Part shown: in pieces, positions 16,304-24,730 of the stretch
How the letters are laid out: each line of letters opens with the position of its first letter
Position numbering within the stretch: the stretch's first letter is position 1
Assembly (NCBI RefSeq): GCF_019430945.1
Contig: NZ_JAHYCB010000012.1
Location: forward strand, 101,584 to 165,583
Source of the DNA: Neorhizobium populisoli
GTDB lineage: Bacteria; Pseudomonadota; Alphaproteobacteria; Rhizobiales; Rhizobiaceae
Length of the DNA: 64,000 bases
Direction: 5' to 3'
Program-made: the position numbers and the translations under genes
Notes under the pieces: generated by a model
Database searches by the model: none
What the model was told of the DNA's origin: nothing
What the model saw: only the letters and a program-made list of their open reading frames with translations

Positions 16304-17160
16304 GCGGCTGCTCCTTCCGGATACCAGGTAAAATAGGCTTCCATCGTATGGAAGAGGTCGAGATTGTCGTGATAGGCGGTCGGGATCGGCCCGGCGATGC
16401 CCATCATCAGGATCAGGTCCATGAAGCCGTGCGTAGCATTGCCGCTCGCGGTCATGCTTTCATGCGTGACGTTCTCAAGGATCGCCTCGATATTGCCGGT
16501 GGAAAGCCACTCGATCGCCTTGCGGTCGAAGTCCGGGTCCGGACCAGTCTCCTTGAACTGGCGAGGACCGCCAAGCTCCAGCGACAGATGCCCGCTGCCG
16601 ACGGCGGCGATACGCTGGTCGGACGGATAGGCATCGATGATCTCGCGGATGGCGCGGCCAAGATCCCAGAAGCGTTTCGGGGAGGGGAGCGGCGGCACGA
16701 AGATATTGGTGTAGATCGGCACGACCGGCAGGTCGGCATCCGGGCGGGTGGTGATGATCGGGCAGATGATTGAATGGTCGAGCTTCAGTTCGTGGCTGAA
16801 GGCGAAGTCGAAACCGCGCTCCATCAGGCCTTCGTGCATGAAATTCGACAGTTCCTCATGGCCCTCCAGCACGTATTTCGGAATGCCGAACTCGCGCTCT
16901 TCATTATAGAAGGTCGCGTCGTAACGCGGTGCCTTGCCGATCAGGAACTGCGGATAGTTGTCCAGGAAGAACTGGTGGAAATGGTCGGCGCCGATCATGA
17001 CGAGGATGTCGGGCTTGGCGCACGTCAGGGTCTCGCGATAGGCCTCGACCTTGCGTTTCCATTCCGGAGCCTGCGGCATCTGCTGTTCCGGCGGCATGGT
17101 TGTCGCCTTCAGGTAAAAAGGGTGATGCGTGGTAGCAAGCACCGCTGCCAGGGTCGCCAT
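16300..17160 (-). CDS. Class III extradiol ring-cleavage dioxygenase, catalytic (LigB-type) subunit
   Basis: A 286-residue LigB-superfamily protein expected to use Fe(II) and O2 to open a catechol-like or aminophenol-like ring next to the hydroxyl groups. Two of the three usual iron ligands are clear: His in TTHHPFYLK (about residue 12) and His in IGADHFHQF (about 61). The C-terminal Glu of classic LigB is not obvious; the matching region reads ASGNATHGFMDLILMMG. The start at 17160 follows GGAGGAGAGAT; the longer open frame upstream is non-coding antisense to the CoA-transferase. A CoA-transferase and a citryl-CoA-lyase-like gene precede it in the same operon. Confidence 0.87.
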   Translation of the reverse strand: MATLAAVLATTHHPFYLKATTMPPEQQMPQAPEWKRKVEAYRETLTCAKPDILVMIGADHFHQFFLDNYPQFLIGKAPRYDATFYNEEREFGIPKYVLEGHEELSNFMHEGLMERGFDFAFSHELKLDHSIICPIITTRPDADLPVVPIYTNIFVPPLPSPKRFWDLGRAIREIIDAYPSDQRIAAVGSGHLSLELGGPRQFKETGPDPDFDRKAIEWLSTGNIEAILENVTHESMTASGNATHGFMDLILMMGIAGPIPTAYHDNLDLFHTMEAYFTWYPEGAAA

Positions 17161-17198
17161 ATCTCTCCTCCAAATCCCAGTAAAATGAATACACCGAT

Positions 17199-18389
17199 TT
17201 ATTGTGCGGCAGCTACCGATTCCGCCTCCGGTTTCAGTTCCGGCCAGGCCTTGGGATCGCTGTCGAGTGCGGCGCGGATTTCCGCGCTGTGCTGATCGAG
17301 GACCGGTGCCGCGCGTACCGCGGTTGCGTGTTGACCGTCGAAGGAAAATGCGGGACGAACAGTCCGCTCGGCACCTTCGATGCGGCCGGTCAACGGCACG
17401 AACATGTCGAGATGGTTGGCCTGCGGATCGCTCACCACATCCGGGATCGTGTTGATCGGTGCGGCCGGCACGTCGAATTGGGCAAACCGCTCCACCCACT
17501 CGGCGCGTGTCTTCGTCGCGAAGATAGCGTTCAGTTCAGCATTCAGCGCTTCGTAATTGTCGATACGCTTAAGGCGCTGCGAAAAACGGTCGTCCTGCGC
17601 CAGCGCCTGACCGTCGATCGCCTCGACCAGTGCGTCCCAGAACTTGTCGAGTGACGAAAGATGAAAGGCAAACAGATTGTCGTCCTTGCAGCGAACGATG
17701 AAGGCCTGGGCGAGGCGCGGCCGGTCGACGCCGCTCGGTTCTTCACCGAGCGCGAAGTAACCCATGAATGGCTCGACGGCGAAATGCATCATCGCCTCGA
17801 TCATCGAGATGTCGATGCGCTTGCCCTTTCCGGTGCGGGCACGCTCCACAAGAGCGGCGGAAATCCCGAGCGAGGCATAGATGCCGGTGATCGCGTCAGC
17901 GAGAGCGGGGCCGACAAAGCGCGGCTGTTCCGGATCGATCGAAACGCTCAGGAAGCCGCTGACTGCCTGCGCGACGGAATCGTAGACCGGCCGCTGTGAA
18001 TAAGGACCATCCGGACCGAAGCCGCTGATCGAGCAATAAATGAGCTTCGGATTGAGTTTCGACAGAGTTTCGTAGTCTGCGCCGATACGGGCTGCGGCGC
18101 CCGGCCGGAAATTCTGGATATAGACATCCGCCTGAGCGACGAGCTGGTAGAAGACCTCGCGATCCTTCTCGCTCTTGAGGTCGAGGCCGATCGCCCGTTT
18201 GTTGCGGTTATAGGCCTGAAAATGGGCGCTGTAGAAGCCGGTCTTGAAGCTGCGGTAGGGGTCGCCGTTGCCGGCCGATTCGATCTTGATGACATCGGCG
18301 CCGAGATCGGCGAGCATCATGCCGGTGCAGGGGCCGGTGATGAACGTGCCCTGTTCGACGACACGGATTTGATTCAAGGCAGTCAGCAT
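17199..18389 (-). CDS. CaiB/BaiF family (family III) CoA-transferase
   Basis: A 396-residue enzyme that transfers CoA between organic acids. It starts VVEQGTFITGPCTGMMLADLG with DVIKIES, the nucleotide-binding region of the family. The catalytic Asp fits ALADAITGIYASLG (about residue 169), and RFVGPALAD just before it is typical. AGGATCC precedes the ATG, 9 bases after the citryl-CoA-lyase-like gene. Its place between a C-C lyase gene and a dioxygenase gene suggests it activates a ring-cleavage product or a C4-C6 hydroxy acid as a CoA thioester. Confidence 0.9.
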   Translation of the reverse strand: MLTALNQIRVVEQGTFITGPCTGMMLADLGADVIKIESAGNGDPYRSFKTGFYSAHFQAYNRNKRAIGLDLKSEKDREVFYQLVAQADVYIQNFRPGAAARIGADYETLSKLNPKLIYCSISGFGPDGPYSQRPVYDSVAQAVSGFLSVSIDPEQPRFVGPALADAITGIYASLGISAALVERARTGKGKRIDISMIEAMMHFAVEPFMGYFALGEEPSGVDRPRLAQAFIVRCKDDNLFAFHLSSLDKFWDALVEAIDGQALAQDDRFSQRLKRIDNYEALNAELNAIFATKTRAEWVERFAQFDVPAAPINTIPDVVSDPQANHLDMFVPLTGRIEGAERTVRPAFSFDGQHATAVRAAPVLDQHSAEIRAALDSDPKAWPELKPEAESVAAAQ

Positions 18390-18398
18390 CTGCGGATC

Positions 18399-19211
18399 CT
18401 AGTTCTCGTTGGCGACGAAACCGTCCGGTGCCGGGCCGTCGTATTCGATGGCGGCTGCCGCCGCATGGGACATGATGAAACCGATCGGACGGGTCTGCTC
18501 TTCGAGGAGATGACCGATCAGACCGGCAGTGCGTGCCAGCAGCGGCACGCCCTTCAGCGCCAGCAGCGGATAACCCGCATCGAGCAACACGCAGGGGATG
18601 GCGCTCGAAACATTCTGGACGAGCGGCTTGCCGATGATGTCGGGGATCAGCTTTTCGACCGCCTTGGCGATCTCGCAATGGATGCCAGCGATGCCGAGTT
18701 CGCGGGCAATCGCAAGCAGCCGTTCGGCGCGCGGATCGTGGCCCTTGTGCAGTGGATGGCCGTAGCCCGGCACCACCTTCTTCTGTTCCTTGTAGCGGTG
18801 CAGCAGCTTTTCGGCGGCAGCTTCGGTCGTGCTGCCGCTGGCTTCCTTCTCTTCGCGAATATCGCGGAAGAAGGCGCCGGAAGTTTCCGATGCACCGAGA
18901 ATGACCGAACCGCAGCCGAGCAGCCCGGCGGCGACCGCGCCCTGGACCGCTTCGGGAGAGGCGGCGAGTGTCATGCGGGCCGCCTGCACGCTTGGCACCA
19001 GCCCGTGTTCGGCGATCGCCACCAGCGTGGCATCCAGCATGCGGCGCTGGTTCTCGTTCGGCAGCGAGCCGGCGACCAGCAGCCAAGTATATTCGGTGAA
19101 GGAAATCGAACCGACGAGATCTTTGACGAGATCATGTCCACGGACGATGATCGTCTCGGGGTTCGAGGTGCAGATCGCCTGATAGGGTGCAGACTGCTTG
19201 CCGATTTTCAT
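18399..19211 (-). CDS. Citryl-CoA lyase-like protein (citrate synthase fold)
   Basis: A 270-residue protein of the short citrate-synthase-like group annotated as citryl-CoA lyase, about two thirds of the length of citrate synthase. The two active-site His regions are visible in ATLVAIAEHGLVPS (about 67) and VPGYGHPLHKGHDPRAE (about 153). The third catalytic residue of citrate synthase, an Asp in NVDFYSG, is replaced in NVSSAIPCVLLDAG, which agrees with lyase relatives that only split acyl-CoA. The ATG at 19211 follows AAGGAC; the longer frame begins without a ribosome site. It probably cleaves a citryl- or citramalyl-type CoA ester made by the adjacent CoA-transferase. Confidence 0.83.
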   Translation of the reverse strand: MKIGKQSAPYQAICTSNPETIIVRGHDLVKDLVGSISFTEYTWLLVAGSLPNENQRRMLDATLVAIAEHGLVPSVQAARMTLAASPEAVQGAVAAGLLGCGSVILGASETSGAFFRDIREEKEASGSTTEAAAEKLLHRYKEQKKVVPGYGHPLHKGHDPRAERLLAIARELGIAGIHCEIAKAVEKLIPDIIGKPLVQNVSSAIPCVLLDAGYPLLALKGVPLLARTAGLIGHLLEEQTRPIGFIMSHAAAAAIEYDGPAPDGFVANEN

Positions 19212-19234
19212 GCTGATGTCCTTGATTTGAAAAG

Positions 19235-19810
19235 CTAGGCTGCGGCACTCGCCTTGTCGGCGAAGCGGCTGGCCCATCGGCCGAACTGGTCCATGAAGCC
19301 CTGCAGGAAGAGGCGGGTTTCGTCGTTGGTAACCTCGCCCTCCGGCGTGACCAGCCCGGGGAACAGATGGATGAAAGCCTCCGGCTGTCCCATGACGGCG
19401 ACATCGAGGCAGCCGAGAATGGCGCGCAGATGCTGTTGAGCGGCGGCCGTGCCGATGCGTCCATAGGAGGCGCCGGTGATGGCCGCCGGCTTACCAGCCC
19501 AGACACTGGAATCCCGTGGCCGCGAACCCCAGTCGATAGCGTTCTTCAGCATGACGGAAACGGAACGGTTATGCTCCGGCGTCACGAAAAGCAGCGCGTC
19601 GGCCCGCGAGATCTCGGCCTTCAGGCGCTCGACCTGCGGCGGCACGCCGGCATCCAGCACTTCCTGATCGAAGATCGGTAAGTCGCGGATGATCACCCAC
19701 TCGAATTCCATGTCGGGCGTATCGAGTTTCGTCAAGGCAAGCGCCAACAGCCTGTTCAGCGACGCCTGACGTGCGCTGCCGACAATGACGGCGACCCTCA
19801 ATCGCGCCAT
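19235..19810 (-). CDS. NADPH-dependent FMN reductase family protein
   Basis: A 191-residue flavodoxin-like protein of the SsuE/ChrR (FMN_red) family. The phosphate-binding loop is VGSARQASLNRLLA (about residues 9-22), and the flavin motif TPEHNRSVSVMLKNAIDW lies near 76-93. The start at 19810 follows GGAGGTTATC; a longer frame to 19828 adds only 6 residues and reads across the ribosome site. It is the first gene of the six-gene operon, right after the operator pair. It could supply reduced flavin to a hydroxylase or reduce a quinone formed from the catecholic substrate. Confidence 0.87.
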   Translation of the reverse strand: MARLRVAVIVGSARQASLNRLLALALTKLDTPDMEFEWVIIRDLPIFDQEVLDAGVPPQVERLKAEISRADALLFVTPEHNRSVSVMLKNAIDWGSRPRDSSVWAGKPAAITGASYGRIGTAAAQQHLRAILGCLDVAVMGQPEAFIHLFPGLVTPEGEVTNDETRLFLQGFMDQFGRWASRFADKASAAA

Positions 19811-19836
19811 GATAACCTCCCAAATCATTTTAATTT

Positions 19837-19893
19837 ATTCGCTCAGCGAATTTATATTCGTATAATGAATTCGTAAAATCGAGGGAGTGTCAA
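19837..19893 (-). promoter_or_regulatory. Promoter with tandem IclR-type operators for the ring-cleavage operon
   Basis: A perfect palindrome ATTCGCTCAGCGAAT occupies 19837-19851 and a degenerate copy ATTCGTATAATGAAT occupies 19856-19870, with centres 19 bp apart. On the minus strand a TTGACA lies at 19893-19888 with the degenerate site where the -10 should be (17-base spacing, poor -10 match). The same arrangement occurs upstream of the Liv-type operon. The IclR gene lies between the two copies, so it is the likely ligand-responsive regulator. Confidence 0.65.
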
Positions 19894-19939
19894 CCCCTGC
19901 GAAGAGAGGCTCTGAAAAATTCCGGAGGGTCGGAGCAGA

Positions 19940-20755
19940 TCAACGGGTAGGGGCGGCCGTCGGTGCCAGGGAATGCAGCAGCGCTGGAAAACGTGTGAAG
20001 AGTTGCGAGAGCCGGTTCGCTGCAAGCCGCATCTCCGGAAGGCGCTGCTCGATCAGCTCTTCTGGTGTCAGCCGCGGTGTATAACCGGAACTGTTGATCG
20101 AACAGACGACGCGGCCGGTATTGTCCTTCACCGGAACGGCAATCGCCGTGATGCCGTAGTCGAGCTGGTCGACGGTGATCGAATATCCCTTGGCGCGCGT
20201 CTCGACGAGGATGTCTCGCAGTTCGGCCTCCTCGGTCAGCGTGTAGTCGGTCAGTTTCACCGGAGTGTATGTTTCGAAATAACGGGCAATCTCGTCCTCC
20301 GGCAAGGAAGCGAGCAGAACGCGGCCCATCGAGGTGGCGTAAGCCGGATAGGTGACGCCGAGCGTCGCGTTGCGGCGAACACCGCGGCTCTCGGAAAGAT
20401 GGGCGATGTAGAGCACGTTCACACCGTCGAGCACGGCCATGTTGGCCGCATCGCCGAACTGCGAGGTGATCCGGTGCAGTTCCGGCGTCACCGCTTCCTC
20501 GACATTGAAAGCGTTGAGATAGGCCGAACCGAGCGTCAGGATACGCGGCGCCAGCAGAAAATGTTTGTTGTGACGGCGGATGAAGCCGAGCGCTTCCAGT
20601 GTCAGCACGTTGCGCCGGACGGTGGCGATCGACATGCCGACCTTGCGTGAAAGCTCGGCCAGCGTCATTTCGGGGTCTTTAGCATCGAAGGCTTCCAGAA
20701 CGGACAAGCCCCTCGCCAGTGCCTCGACGAACTCGGGCGAATTGCTGTCGATCAT
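19940..20755 (-). CDS. IclR family regulator, PcaR/PcaU/PobR-like
   Basis: A 271-residue regulator. The N-terminal winged helix includes FVEALARGLSVLEAFD and LAELSRKVGMSIATVRRNVLTLEALGFI (about residues 8-61). The C-terminal effector domain starts near 85 and contains SINSSGYTPRLTPEELIEQRLPEM near its end. The FVEALARGLSVLEAF opening and the RRxLLTLxxLGF-type helix resemble the beta-ketoadipate/aromatic subgroup. A GCAGGAG site precedes the ATG. It sits between two gene sets sharing a palindromic operator and probably controls both in response to an aromatic acid or its cleavage product. Confidence 0.9.
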   Translation of the reverse strand: MIDSNSPEFVEALARGLSVLEAFDAKDPEMTLAELSRKVGMSIATVRRNVLTLEALGFIRRHNKHFLLAPRILTLGSAYLNAFNVEEAVTPELHRITSQFGDAANMAVLDGVNVLYIAHLSESRGVRRNATLGVTYPAYATSMGRVLLASLPEDEIARYFETYTPVKLTDYTLTEEAELRDILVETRAKGYSITVDQLDYGITAIAVPVKDNTGRVVCSINSSGYTPRLTPEELIEQRLPEMRLAANRLSQLFTRFPALLHSLAPTAAPTR

Positions 20756-20795
20756 CGGAATTCTCCTGCGCTTCTTTTTTCGTTCGCATACGGGA

Positions 20796-20853
20796 TTGAC
20801 AAGCGCAAGACCCGCCGCCTATCGTTATGCGAATATTTATTCGTCTAGCGAAT
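20796..20853 (+). promoter_or_regulatory. Promoter with tandem IclR-type operators for the Liv-type operon
   Basis: TTGACA at 20796-20801 and TATCGT at 20820-20825 (18-base spacing) form a plausible sigma-70 promoter. A perfect-arm site ATTCGTCTAGCGAAT lies at 20839-20853. A degenerate copy TATCGTTATGCGAAT lies at 20820-20834 over the -10, with centres 19 bp apart. The perfect site is nearer the gene, as on the other side of the IclR gene. Confidence 0.6.
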
Positions 20854-20870
20854 TTTCTTGGGAGGGAAAA

Positions 20871-22142
20871 ATGATGAAGACAAGGCGTGAGTTTCACAAG
20901 CTCGCGGCCGCCACGGCCGCAGCGCTTGCCGCCCCTGCATTTGTCGGGAGCAAGGTATTTGCACAGGACAAGCCGATCCGGGTCGGCGCCAGCGTTTCAC
21001 TGACGGGGCCACTTGCCAGCACCAAGAACGGCCTGATCGGCTACGAACTTTGGCGCGACGACGTCAATGCCGCCGGCGGTCTCCTCGGCCGCAAGGTTGA
21101 ACTGGTCACCTATGACGACCAGAGCAGCGCCGCCAACGTGCCGGCGATCTATTCCAAGCTCGTCGATGTCGATGCCTGCGACGTGCTGTTTTCGCCCTAT
21201 GGCGCAAACCTGTCGGCGCCGGTCATGCCATTCATCAAGCAGCGCGATCTTTTCATGATCGGCATGTTCGGTCTTGCCGGTAACGACGTCGCCAAGCACG
21301 ACAAATTCTTCCACAGTGGCCCCTGGGGACCGAATTCCGGTCGCGACTGGGCACGCGGTTTCTTCGATCTCGCCAAGGGGCAAGGTGTGAAGAAGATCGC
21401 CATCATCAATGCCGATCTGGAATTCTCCAAGAACGCCGCCAAGGGCGGCGCGGAGGTCGCCAAGGAATACGGCATGGAGATCGTGTTCAACCAGAGCTAT
21501 CCGCCGAACACGACCGACTTTTCCTCGATGATCCGCAATATCAATGCCGGCGATCCGGAAGCGATCTTCATTGCCTCCTATCCGGCCGACAGCACCGCGA
21601 TCATCCGCGGCGTCAAGGAAATCGGCATTTCCGACAAGGTGAAGATCTTCGGCGGGGCGATGGTCGGCCCGCAATACGGTGCGCTTTTGAGCTCGCTTGG
21701 GCCGGAACTCAACGGTCTGGTCAACTCGCACACCTTCGTGCCCGAGCCGACCATGCAGACCCCGGCGATCAAGGGTTTCTTCGACCGCTACACGCCGATT
21801 GCCGTCAAGCAGGGCGTCGATCCGCTCGGTTATTACATTCCGCCCTTCTACTATGTCGCGGGCCAGCTCGCCGCAGCTGCGATCACCGGCTCGAAATCGG
21901 TCGATCCGGCCAAGATGGCGGCTTTCCTGCATGCCAACAGCGTCGATACGATTGCCGGCAAGATAGCCTTCAACGAGATCGGCGACTGGAAGGAACGGCG
22001 TGTGCTGATGGTGCAGTTGCGCGGCATCAAGGGCAATGACCTCGAACAGTTCCGCAACCCGGGCCACCAGGTCATTCTCGATCCACCGTCGCTGAAGACG
22101 GGCGATCTTGCCGGTCCCTATAACAAGGCGCGTGCCAGCTAA
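20871..22142 (+). CDS. Periplasmic binding protein of a Liv-type ABC transporter
   Basis: A 423-residue type I periplasmic binding protein. The N-terminus has a twin-arginine-like TRREFHKLAAATAAALAAP, with probable cleavage near VFAQ. The mature part starts DKPIRVGASVSLTGPLAS, typical of LivK/AmiC-like proteins. The start at 20871 (ATGATG) follows GGGAGGGAAAA. The upstream open frame to 20580 is antisense to the IclR gene and is rejected. Given the co-regulated aromatic catabolic operon, the ligand is probably an aromatic acid or related compound and not a branched-chain amino acid, as is common for this family. Confidence 0.9.
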   Translation: MMKTRREFHKLAAATAAALAAPAFVGSKVFAQDKPIRVGASVSLTGPLASTKNGLIGYELWRDDVNAAGGLLGRKVELVTYDDQSSAANVPAIYSKLVDVDACDVLFSPYGANLSAPVMPFIKQRDLFMIGMFGLAGNDVAKHDKFFHSGPWGPNSGRDWARGFFDLAKGQGVKKIAIINADLEFSKNAAKGGAEVAKEYGMEIVFNQSYPPNTTDFSSMIRNINAGDPEAIFIASYPADSTAIIRGVKEIGISDKVKIFGGAMVGPQYGALLSSLGPELNGLVNSHTFVPEPTMQTPAIKGFFDRYTPIAVKQGVDPLGYYIPPFYYVAGQLAAAAITGSKSVDPAKMAAFLHANSVDTIAGKIAFNEIGDWKERRVLMVQLRGIKGNDLEQFRNPGHQVILDPPSLKTGDLAGPYNKARAS

Positions 22143-22161
22143 TCTCGTCAACCGATCCAGA

Positions 22162-22182
22162 GAGCCGGCAGAATGCCGGCTC
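22162..22182 (+). terminator. Intercistronic stem-loop after binding-protein gene
   Basis: A perfect 9-bp stem, GAGCCGGCA (22162-22170) with TGCCGGCTC (22174-22182), and a 3-base loop. It lies between the binding-protein stop and the permease ribosome site AAGGACCTCC. Probably an mRNA-stabilising or attenuating hairpin that raises binding-protein yield. Confidence 0.6.
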
Positions 22183-22194
22183 AAGGACCTCCAT

Positions 22195-23073
22195 ATGATA
22201 TCGATCGACATTCTGCTGAACGCCGTGGTGACCGGTATTCTGCTGGGCAGCGTCTATGCGTCGCTCGCCCTCGGGCTCGCCATCACCTTCGGCATTCTCC
22301 ACATTCCGAATATCGCGCATCCGACGCTGGTCGTCGCTGGCGCTTTCTTCGTCTACACGCTCTCTCAATGGGGGCTTGATCCGATCGTCGCTGCGCTGAT
22401 CGGCCTCGTGCCGTTCTATATCCTCGGCGTGGCGCTCTATATTTTCTATTCCCGCGTGTTCGAACGGCGAGGCGGCGCGAATGTGCTGCAGAGCTTGACC
22501 TTGTTCTTCGGCCTGTCGCTGGTCATCGAAATCCTGCTGGCGCTTGGTTTCGGCTCGGAACTCAAATCGGTCAGCGTCTCTTATATCGGCTCCAGCCTGA
22601 AGCTCGGCCTGCTCACAATTCCTTATCGTCTGTTAATCCCGGCGCTTCTCGGTCCGGTCATGATCGGCGCCGTCTGGCTTTATCTCAGCCGCACCAATTC
22701 CGGCACGGCGATCCGCGCCGTTGCGCATGAGGAACGAGCGCTGTCGATCGCAGGCCTCAATCCGGCTTCCGTCAAACGCCACGCCTTCGGCATCGCCACG
22801 GCAACCGCCGTGGTCGCGGGTGCCGCGCTGATCATGGTCGGCCCGGTCGAACCCTTTGCTGGCCGTTTCCAGATAGGTCGCGTTTTCGCCATCGTCGTGC
22901 TCGCTGGCATGGGCTCCATTCCCGGCAGCCTGGCGATCGCCGTCATCATCGGTATCGCCGAGGCGCTGGTCTCCAGCTATCTCAACCCTTCATGGTCTCC
23001 GGGTGTCGCCTTCGCGATCCTGCTGCTCGGCCTTGCACTTCGCCCGCAGGGCCTGTTTGGAGCGGCGCGATGA
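22195..23073 (+). CDS. LivH-type ABC transporter permease
   Basis: A 292-residue permease of the branched-chain amino acid class (BPD_transp_2 family). Features are an N-terminal GILLGSVYASLALGLAITFGI (about 15-35), the AVAHEERALSIAGLN cytoplasmic loop (about 176-190) and GMGSIPGSLAIAVIIGI near 238-254. The ATG at 22195 follows AAGGACCTCC; the 29 extra codons upstream include the intercistronic hairpin. The stop overlaps the LivM-type start. Confidence 0.9.
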   Translation: MISIDILLNAVVTGILLGSVYASLALGLAITFGILHIPNIAHPTLVVAGAFFVYTLSQWGLDPIVAALIGLVPFYILGVALYIFYSRVFERRGGANVLQSLTLFFGLSLVIEILLALGFGSELKSVSVSYIGSSLKLGLLTIPYRLLIPALLGPVMIGAVWLYLSRTNSGTAIRAVAHEERALSIAGLNPASVKRHAFGIATATAVVAGAALIMVGPVEPFAGRFQIGRVFAIVVLAGMGSIPGSLAIAVIIGIAEALVSSYLNPSWSPGVAFAILLLGLALRPQGLFGAAR

Positions 23074-24020
23074 GAAAGACGTCCATCCTGTTCATTGCCG
23101 GTATCGTCATCGTGCTGGCGCTCGGTTTTCTCTTGCCCTGGACCGTCCGCAATCCGTTCTATTTCTTCGTCGGTTACGTGGTCCTGCAATATGTGACGAT
23201 CGCCACCGGCTGGAATATTCTGGGTGGTTACGCCGGTTATATCAATTTCGGCGCGGCCGGATTCTTCGGGGCGGGCGTCTACCTGTCGGCTTTCCTGTTC
23301 ACCACGTTCGGACTGCCCTTGCCGCTTTGCATCCTTGCGGCTGCCGTCTTCGGCGCCGTTCTCGGCTTGCTGATGGGTTATCTGACGCTGCGGATCCAGG
23401 GCGTTTATTTCGCTATCGCCACCCTCGGTCTCGTCGTGGTGCTGGAGACGATCGTCCACAATATCTCGGCACTCGGCGGCGCGAGCGGCATGGCGGTTTA
23501 CGGCCCGCGCCCGCCGGCCTGGAGCCCCGGTCCGTCGCAATACAATTTCACCATCATGCTGGTGATCGCGGTGGCCGCCGTTTCGCTTGCGCGTTTTGTG
23601 GAAATCTCCTGGATCGGCCGCGGCCTGCGGGCCGTGCGGGCCAGCGAGGATGCCGCCGAATGCTCCGGCGTGCCGACCTTGCGGCTGAAACTTCTGGCCT
23701 GCGCGCTCAGCGGCGCGGTACTCGCTATGGCGGGTGCTCCCTATCCATTCTACACGTCCTTCGTCGAACCGGTCACCGCGTTCAGCCTGATCATCGGCCT
23801 CAACGCCATCGCCATGCCGCTGATCGGCGGCACCAAGAGCTGGGCGGGTCCGGTTCTCGGCGCGCTGCTCCTTGCCTCCGTGCAACAGATCGCCACCGTC
23901 ACAATCTCGTCGGAACTCAATATCCTCTTCGTCGGTCTTGTCCTGATCGCCTTCGTGGCCTTCGCACCCGGCGGCCTCTCCGATCTCTTCGGCCGCAGGC
24001 AAGGGAGGGCGAAGTCGTGA
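23070..24020 (+). CDS. LivM-type ABC transporter permease
   Basis: A 316-residue membrane protein, partner of the LivH-type permease. Family features include GGYAGYINFGAAGFFGAGVY (about 52-71), GYLTLRIQGVYFAIATLG (about 101-118) and the loop RAVRASEDAAECSGV (about 187-201). ATGA overlap with the previous gene and a GTG overlap with the next give tight coupling. Confidence 0.9.
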   Translation: MRKTSILFIAGIVIVLALGFLLPWTVRNPFYFFVGYVVLQYVTIATGWNILGGYAGYINFGAAGFFGAGVYLSAFLFTTFGLPLPLCILAAAVFGAVLGLLMGYLTLRIQGVYFAIATLGLVVVLETIVHNISALGGASGMAVYGPRPPAWSPGPSQYNFTIMLVIAVAAVSLARFVEISWIGRGLRAVRASEDAAECSGVPTLRLKLLACALSGAVLAMAGAPYPFYTSFVEPVTAFSLIIGLNAIAMPLIGGTKSWAGPVLGALLLASVQQIATVTISSELNILFVGLVLIAFVAFAPGGLSDLFGRRQGRAKS

Positions 24021-24730
24021 GCGATACTATCCTTTCCCTCAAGGGTGTCGAAAAGCACTTCGGTTCGTTCCGGGCGCTCGGCCCTGTCGATCTCGACCTG
24101 CGGGTGGGAGAACGACTCGGCATTATCGGCCCCAACGGCTCCGGCAAGACGACGCTGATCAACTGCATTACCGGCGTTTACCGTCCTGATAAGGGCTCGG
24201 TACATTTTCAGGACCGCGACATTTCCCATATCGAAGCCCATAAACGCGCCCGGCTCGGCATCTCTCGTAGCTTCCAGATCCCGCGACCGTTTACCGGCAT
24301 GACGGTGTTGGAGAACCTGCTCGTGCCGCTCGACTACTGCCAGGTGGACGGGAGCAAGGAGGAACGCGCGCGATCCGTTTTGGCGAGCGTCGGGCTATCG
24401 GGCCGTATCTCCGACCCTTCCGAAAAACTGACGCAGCTAGAGCTGCGCAAGCTAGAGCTTGCCCGCGCGCTGGTCGGCAATCCCGAGGTCTTGATCGCCG
24501 ATGAGGCGATGGCGGGCCTTTCCGAAGAAGAGATCGACGAAGTTCTGGCGATCCTCTTTGCGCTCAACAAGTCCGGTGTCGCCGTCATCATGATCGAGCA
24601 TATCATGCATGCCGTGATGCGTTTTTCGGAGCGGATCGTCTGTTTCGAAACTGGCCGCCTGATCGCCACCGGCACATCGTCGGAGATCGCTGAAAATCCG
24701 CTCGTTCAGAAGGTGTACTTCGGTGAATAG
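24017..24730 (+). CDS. LivG-type ABC transporter ATP-binding protein
   Basis: A 237-residue ATPase. Walker A is GPNGSGKTTLIN (about 38-49), and the region RLGISRSFQIPRPFTGMTVLEN is typical of LivG. The signature appears degenerate (KLTQLELRKLELARAL in place of LSGGQQ), with Walker B VLIADEAMAGLSEEE. The start is a GTG at 24017 overlapping the LivM-type stop and preceded by GGGAGGG. A very long open frame to 23003 in another reading of livM is spurious. The weak signature (QLELRK in place of the LSGGQ motif) is worth noting, but other LivG-like proteins show similar forms. Confidence 0.9.
   Translation: MSDTILSLKGVEKHFGSFRALGPVDLDLRVGERLGIIGPNGSGKTTLINCITGVYRPDKGSVHFQDRDISHIEAHKRARLGISRSFQIPRPFTGMTVLENLLVPLDYCQVDGSKEERARSVLASVGLSGRISDPSEKLTQLELRKLELARALVGNPEVLIADEAMAGLSEEEIDEVLAILFALNKSGVAVIMIEHIMHAVMRFSERIVCFETGRLIATGTSSEIAENPLVQKVYFGE

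Noticed and set aside
23003..24016. A long N-terminal extension of the LivG-type ATPase frame
   Set aside because: It is an alternative frame through the LivM-type gene; the GTG at 24017 overlapping that gene's stop begins the real ATPase.
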